Source: Leptolyngbya sp. SIO4C5 (GTDB lineage Bacteria; Cyanobacteriota; Cyanobacteriia; Phormidesmidales; Phormidesmidaceae). From it: DNA of 6,061 nt. The translations under genes were made by a program, and so were the position numbers. Where the stretch lies: NCBI GenBank assembly GCA_010671965.1, contig JAAHIC010000298.1, positions 1 to 6,061 on the forward strand. Reading direction: 5' to 3'. The notes beneath the pieces were generated by a model, which was not told the DNA's origin, did not search any database, and saw nothing but the letters and a program-made list of their open reading frames with translations. Below, one piece after another: positions 3,751 through 6,061 of this stretch (position 1 is its first letter; every line of letters starts with the position of its first letter).

Positions 3751-5946
3751 GTGGCATATGCCAGAATCGAGATCAGGGTAGGTGTGAACACAGCACGAGG
3801 TATGCCAAAGACGCTGTTAGCTGGGCGCTATCAAATTGTGCGAACCCTGGGGGCGGGTGGGTTCGGGCAGACCTATGTGGCTCAAGATTTACAGCAGCCT
3901 CAGCAACCTCCGTGCGTAGTGAAGCAGCTTCAGCCGGCTAGCCATGATCAGCAGTTTTTGCAGGTGGCGCGGCGGCTGTTTGACACTGAAGTTAAAACCC
4001 TGCGGCGCTTGGGTCAGCACGACCGCATTCCTCAGCTGCTGGATTCGTTTGAAGAAGGTAAGGAGTTTTATCTAGTCCAGGATTTTATTGATGGCGTGCC
4101 CCTCAGCGTCGAATTTAAGCAAAGCGATCGCCTCAGCGAAGCGCACGCGATTGAGCTACTGCGCGACGTGTTGGAGACGCTGCAGTTTGTCCATAAAAAT
4201 CACGTCATTCACCGTGACATTAAGCCAGAAAATCTAATTCGCCGCCGCCGTGACGGCAAGCCCGTCCTGATTGACTTCGGCGCGGTTAAAGAAATTCGCA
4301 CTCAGCTCGTCTCTGGTCAGCAGAGTACGGTTACGGTGGGTATCGGCACCCAGGGCTATACGCCCCACGAGCAGCTCGTGGGTAAACCCCGCTACAACAG
4401 CGATCTCTATGCTCTGGGCATGACTGTGATTCAGGGCTTAACGGGCAAGCTGCCAGCCGATCTGCTGGAGCATCCCCAAACGGCAGAAGCCATCTGGCAA
4501 GATCAAACCGCCATCAGTGACGGGCTGAAAGTGCTGCTCAGCAAAATGGTGCGCTATTCGACCTACTATCGCTACCAGACGGCTGAGGACGTGCTGCGAG
4601 ATCTCGATCGCTTAGATAGCCTGGCCCAAGAAGCGGCCAGCCTCAGCCACAACACCGCCCCCTGGCTAGAAAGCTCAGAACCGCTGCCGCGCCGCTTGTT
4701 CAAAGGGATGCGCAGCGTCGCCATTGCCAGTCTGGTGGCCTGTGGGTTAGTCCTGGGTGTCCGTCAGCTTGGGGGCTGGCAGCCGCTGGAGCTCAAATTT
4801 TACGACCTGATGGTGCAGCGCCAGTCCCGCCTCGCGCCAGATCCACGGCTGCTCATTGTCGAGATTACCGAAGCTGATTTACGCCGGCTGCAGCGATCGA
4901 CCCCTTCAGATCAGGCGATCGCCCAGGCCATCAATATTTTGCAGCAGCATCAACCTAGAACCATTGGCCTAGATCTGCACCGCGAAATCTCTCAGCCTCC
5001 CGGTCAGGCCGAACTGCTGCAGGCTCTGGCCGCCGACAATACCATCGCCATTACCAAGCTCGGCAATGAAGCCGCTGAGTCGATTCCGCCACCACCAACG
5101 GTGCCGCCTGAGCGGGTCGGCTTCAATGATTTTCCGCTGGATCGCGACAATACGGTACGCCGCAACTTGCTGTTCGCTAGCGCCAGTGACGAGCCAGACG
5201 CCCCGGTACTTTATTCCCTGGGGCTGCGGTTGGCCTTGCAGTATTTAGCAAAGGACGGCATCTTACCTGAACCCAGTCCGGTCAATACCGATTACATGCA
5301 GTTAGGGGCGGCTACTTTCTATCCGTTGCGCGCTAGCGCTGGCGGCTATCAAACCGTTGACGACCGTGGCTATCAAATCCTGCTGAACTATCGCGCTGCC
5401 GTTGAGGTTGCCCCACGACTATCGCTAACGCAGGTCCTCAACCAGGCGTTTGAGCCAGACTTAGTCCAAGATAAAGCGGTACTCATCGGCATGACGGCCA
5501 GCAGCGCCAAGGACTTGTTCTATACGCCTTACAGTTCAGCTCAGCGGGAGAACGTGCAGATGCCAGGGGTGATCCTGCACGCCCAGATGACCAGCCAAAT
5601 CCTGAGCGCTGCTGCGAGCGATCGCCCCCTTACTCGCTACTGGCCGGAATGGGCAGAAATTGTCTGGATGGGCGTTTGGGCGATCGCGGCTGGCAGCTTG
5701 GCCTGGTGGCTGAGGCATCCGCTAGTCTTAGGACTGACCGAAATTGCCGTGGTTGGAGTGATTATTGGGACGAGCTGGCTGCTGTTTAGCCAGCAGATTT
5801 GGCTCCCTGTCATAGCGCCTTTGAGCGCGGTGGTCCTCTCAGGTAGCTTCATAGTTCTCTACCGGGCCTATCGCAATCAGCCCCTATCAACCTTGCTGGT
5901 ACAGACCACCCTGCCCTACGAAAATTCCCAGCTAGGTCGTTACTAG
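3751..5946 (+). CDS. Membrane serine/threonine protein kinase with CHASE2 sensor domain
   Basis: Hanks-type kinase that phosphorylates Ser/Thr on unknown targets, presumably gated by a periplasmic signal. 731 residues from GTG 3751. Kinase domain about 27-290: glycine loop LGAGGFGQTYVA (33-44), ATP-binding Lys58 (VVK), likely Glu80, catalytic HRDIKPEN (154-161), DFG (175-177), and activation segment GTQGYTPHEQ (199-208). All catalytic residues are present. A helix at about 321-339 crosses the membrane, then CHASE2 (about 345-625) with VEITEADL, LNYRAA, KAVLIGMTASSAKDLFYTPYS and MPGVILHA, then three helices (about 635-653, 656-679, 683-705) and a short cytoplasmic tail. The start is uncertain: GTG 3784 (AGGG 5 bases upstream) and ATG 3802 (MPKTLLAGRYQIV, the usual family start, but GAGG too close) are alternatives; the longest frame is listed. 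The 3' end overlaps the convergent LuxR-type gene by 15 bases. Confidence 0.93.
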   Translation: MAYARIEIRVGVNTARGMPKTLLAGRYQIVRTLGAGGFGQTYVAQDLQQPQQPPCVVKQLQPASHDQQFLQVARRLFDTEVKTLRRLGQHDRIPQLLDSFEEGKEFYLVQDFIDGVPLSVEFKQSDRLSEAHAIELLRDVLETLQFVHKNHVIHRDIKPENLIRRRRDGKPVLIDFGAVKEIRTQLVSGQQSTVTVGIGTQGYTPHEQLVGKPRYNSDLYALGMTVIQGLTGKLPADLLEHPQTAEAIWQDQTAISDGLKVLLSKMVRYSTYYRYQTAEDVLRDLDRLDSLAQEAASLSHNTAPWLESSEPLPRRLFKGMRSVAIASLVACGLVLGVRQLGGWQPLELKFYDLMVQRQSRLAPDPRLLIVEITEADLRRLQRSTPSDQAIAQAINILQQHQPRTIGLDLHREISQPPGQAELLQALAADNTIAITKLGNEAAESIPPPPTVPPERVGFNDFPLDRDNTVRRNLLFASASDEPDAPVLYSLGLRLALQYLAKDGILPEPSPVNTDYMQLGAATFYPLRASAGGYQTVDDRGYQILLNYRAAVEVAPRLSLTQVLNQAFEPDLVQDKAVLIGMTASSAKDLFYTPYSSAQRENVQMPGVILHAQMTSQILSAAASDRPLTRYWPEWAEIVWMGVWAIAAGSLAWWLRHPLVLGLTEIAVVGVIIGTSWLLFSQQIWLPVIAPLSAVVLSGSFIVLYRAYRNQPLSTLLVQTTLPYENSQLGRY

Positions 5947-6061
5947 TCCATGTTCCAGGGCATAGCGCACTAGCTCGGTGCGGCTGTTAGTGCCGGTCTT
6001 GCTGAATAGGCGGCTGACGTATTTCTCGACATTGCGGACGCTGGTTTCCAAGCGGCGGAAG
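5932..6061 (-). CDS. LuxR/NarL-type DNA-binding regulator, C-terminal 42 residues (partial)
   Basis: The window edge cuts the gene; only the end is present, stop TAG at 5934-5932. The visible part is the second half of a LuxR-type helix-turn-helix: SVRNVEKYVSRLFSKTG, with the recognition helix around VRNVEKYVSRLF, then TNSRTELVRYALEHGLV and a TT end. This ending is typical, as I recall it, of cyanobacterial NarL/FixJ-like response regulators, which usually carry an N-terminal receiver domain; that part is not in view, so whether it is phosphorylated cannot be said. It runs convergent to the kinase-CHASE2 gene, and the two coding regions share 15 bases. No terminator is seen between them. Confidence 0.88.
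   Translation of the reverse strand, partial: FRRLETSVRNVEKYVSRLFSKTGTNSRTELVRYALEHGLVTT

Overview
The window looks like ordinary chromosome from a GC-rich cyanobacterium, possibly filamentous and Leptolyngbya-like. The octamer GCGATCGC (HIP1) occurs roughly 18 times in 6 kb, both inside genes and in spacers, which is a cyanobacterial hallmark. The gene content agrees: a Ser/Thr kinase fused to a CHASE2 sensor, a LuxR-type regulator tail of a cyanobacterial kind, and two small proteins that resemble cyanobacteria-only hypotheticals. The genus is a guess from style, not from a search.

Layout. Positions 1-412 (+) hold two small genes, an approximately 79-residue and a 46-residue protein, the second too short for many gene callers. 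Converging on them from the minus strand are a 202-residue helical protein of unknown function with a TerB-like tail (445-1053) and a 438-residue protein with a peptidoglycan-binding domain, a transmembrane segment and a C-terminal domain that reads like a cadherin repeat (1144-2460). A 332-base spacer (2461-2792) separates these from the shikimate dehydrogenase gene aroE (2793-3656, minus). A 94-base spacer then leads to the divergent kinase-CHASE2 gene (3751-5946, +). That gene ends inside the 3' end of a convergent LuxR-family regulator gene cut by the window edge (5932-6061, minus).

How they relate. aroE supplies shikimate for aromatic amino acids and has no obvious link with its neighbours. 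The kinase and the DNA-binding regulator are both signalling proteins and overlap tail to tail, but nothing shows that they share a pathway. The PG-binding protein and the kinase are both predicted membrane proteins.

Most unusual points: (1) nested inverted repeats spanning 2705-2825 across the aroE stop codon, with a promoter-like sequence just upstream on the opposite strand, a candidate structured or antisense RNA; (2) the domain order and topology of the PG-binding/cadherin-like protein, which seems to place one normally external domain on each side of the membrane; (3) a perfect 10-bp stem at 2-28 lying on the putative start of the first gene. I saw no mobile element, CRISPR array, tRNA or rRNA, and no clear new multi-gene system.
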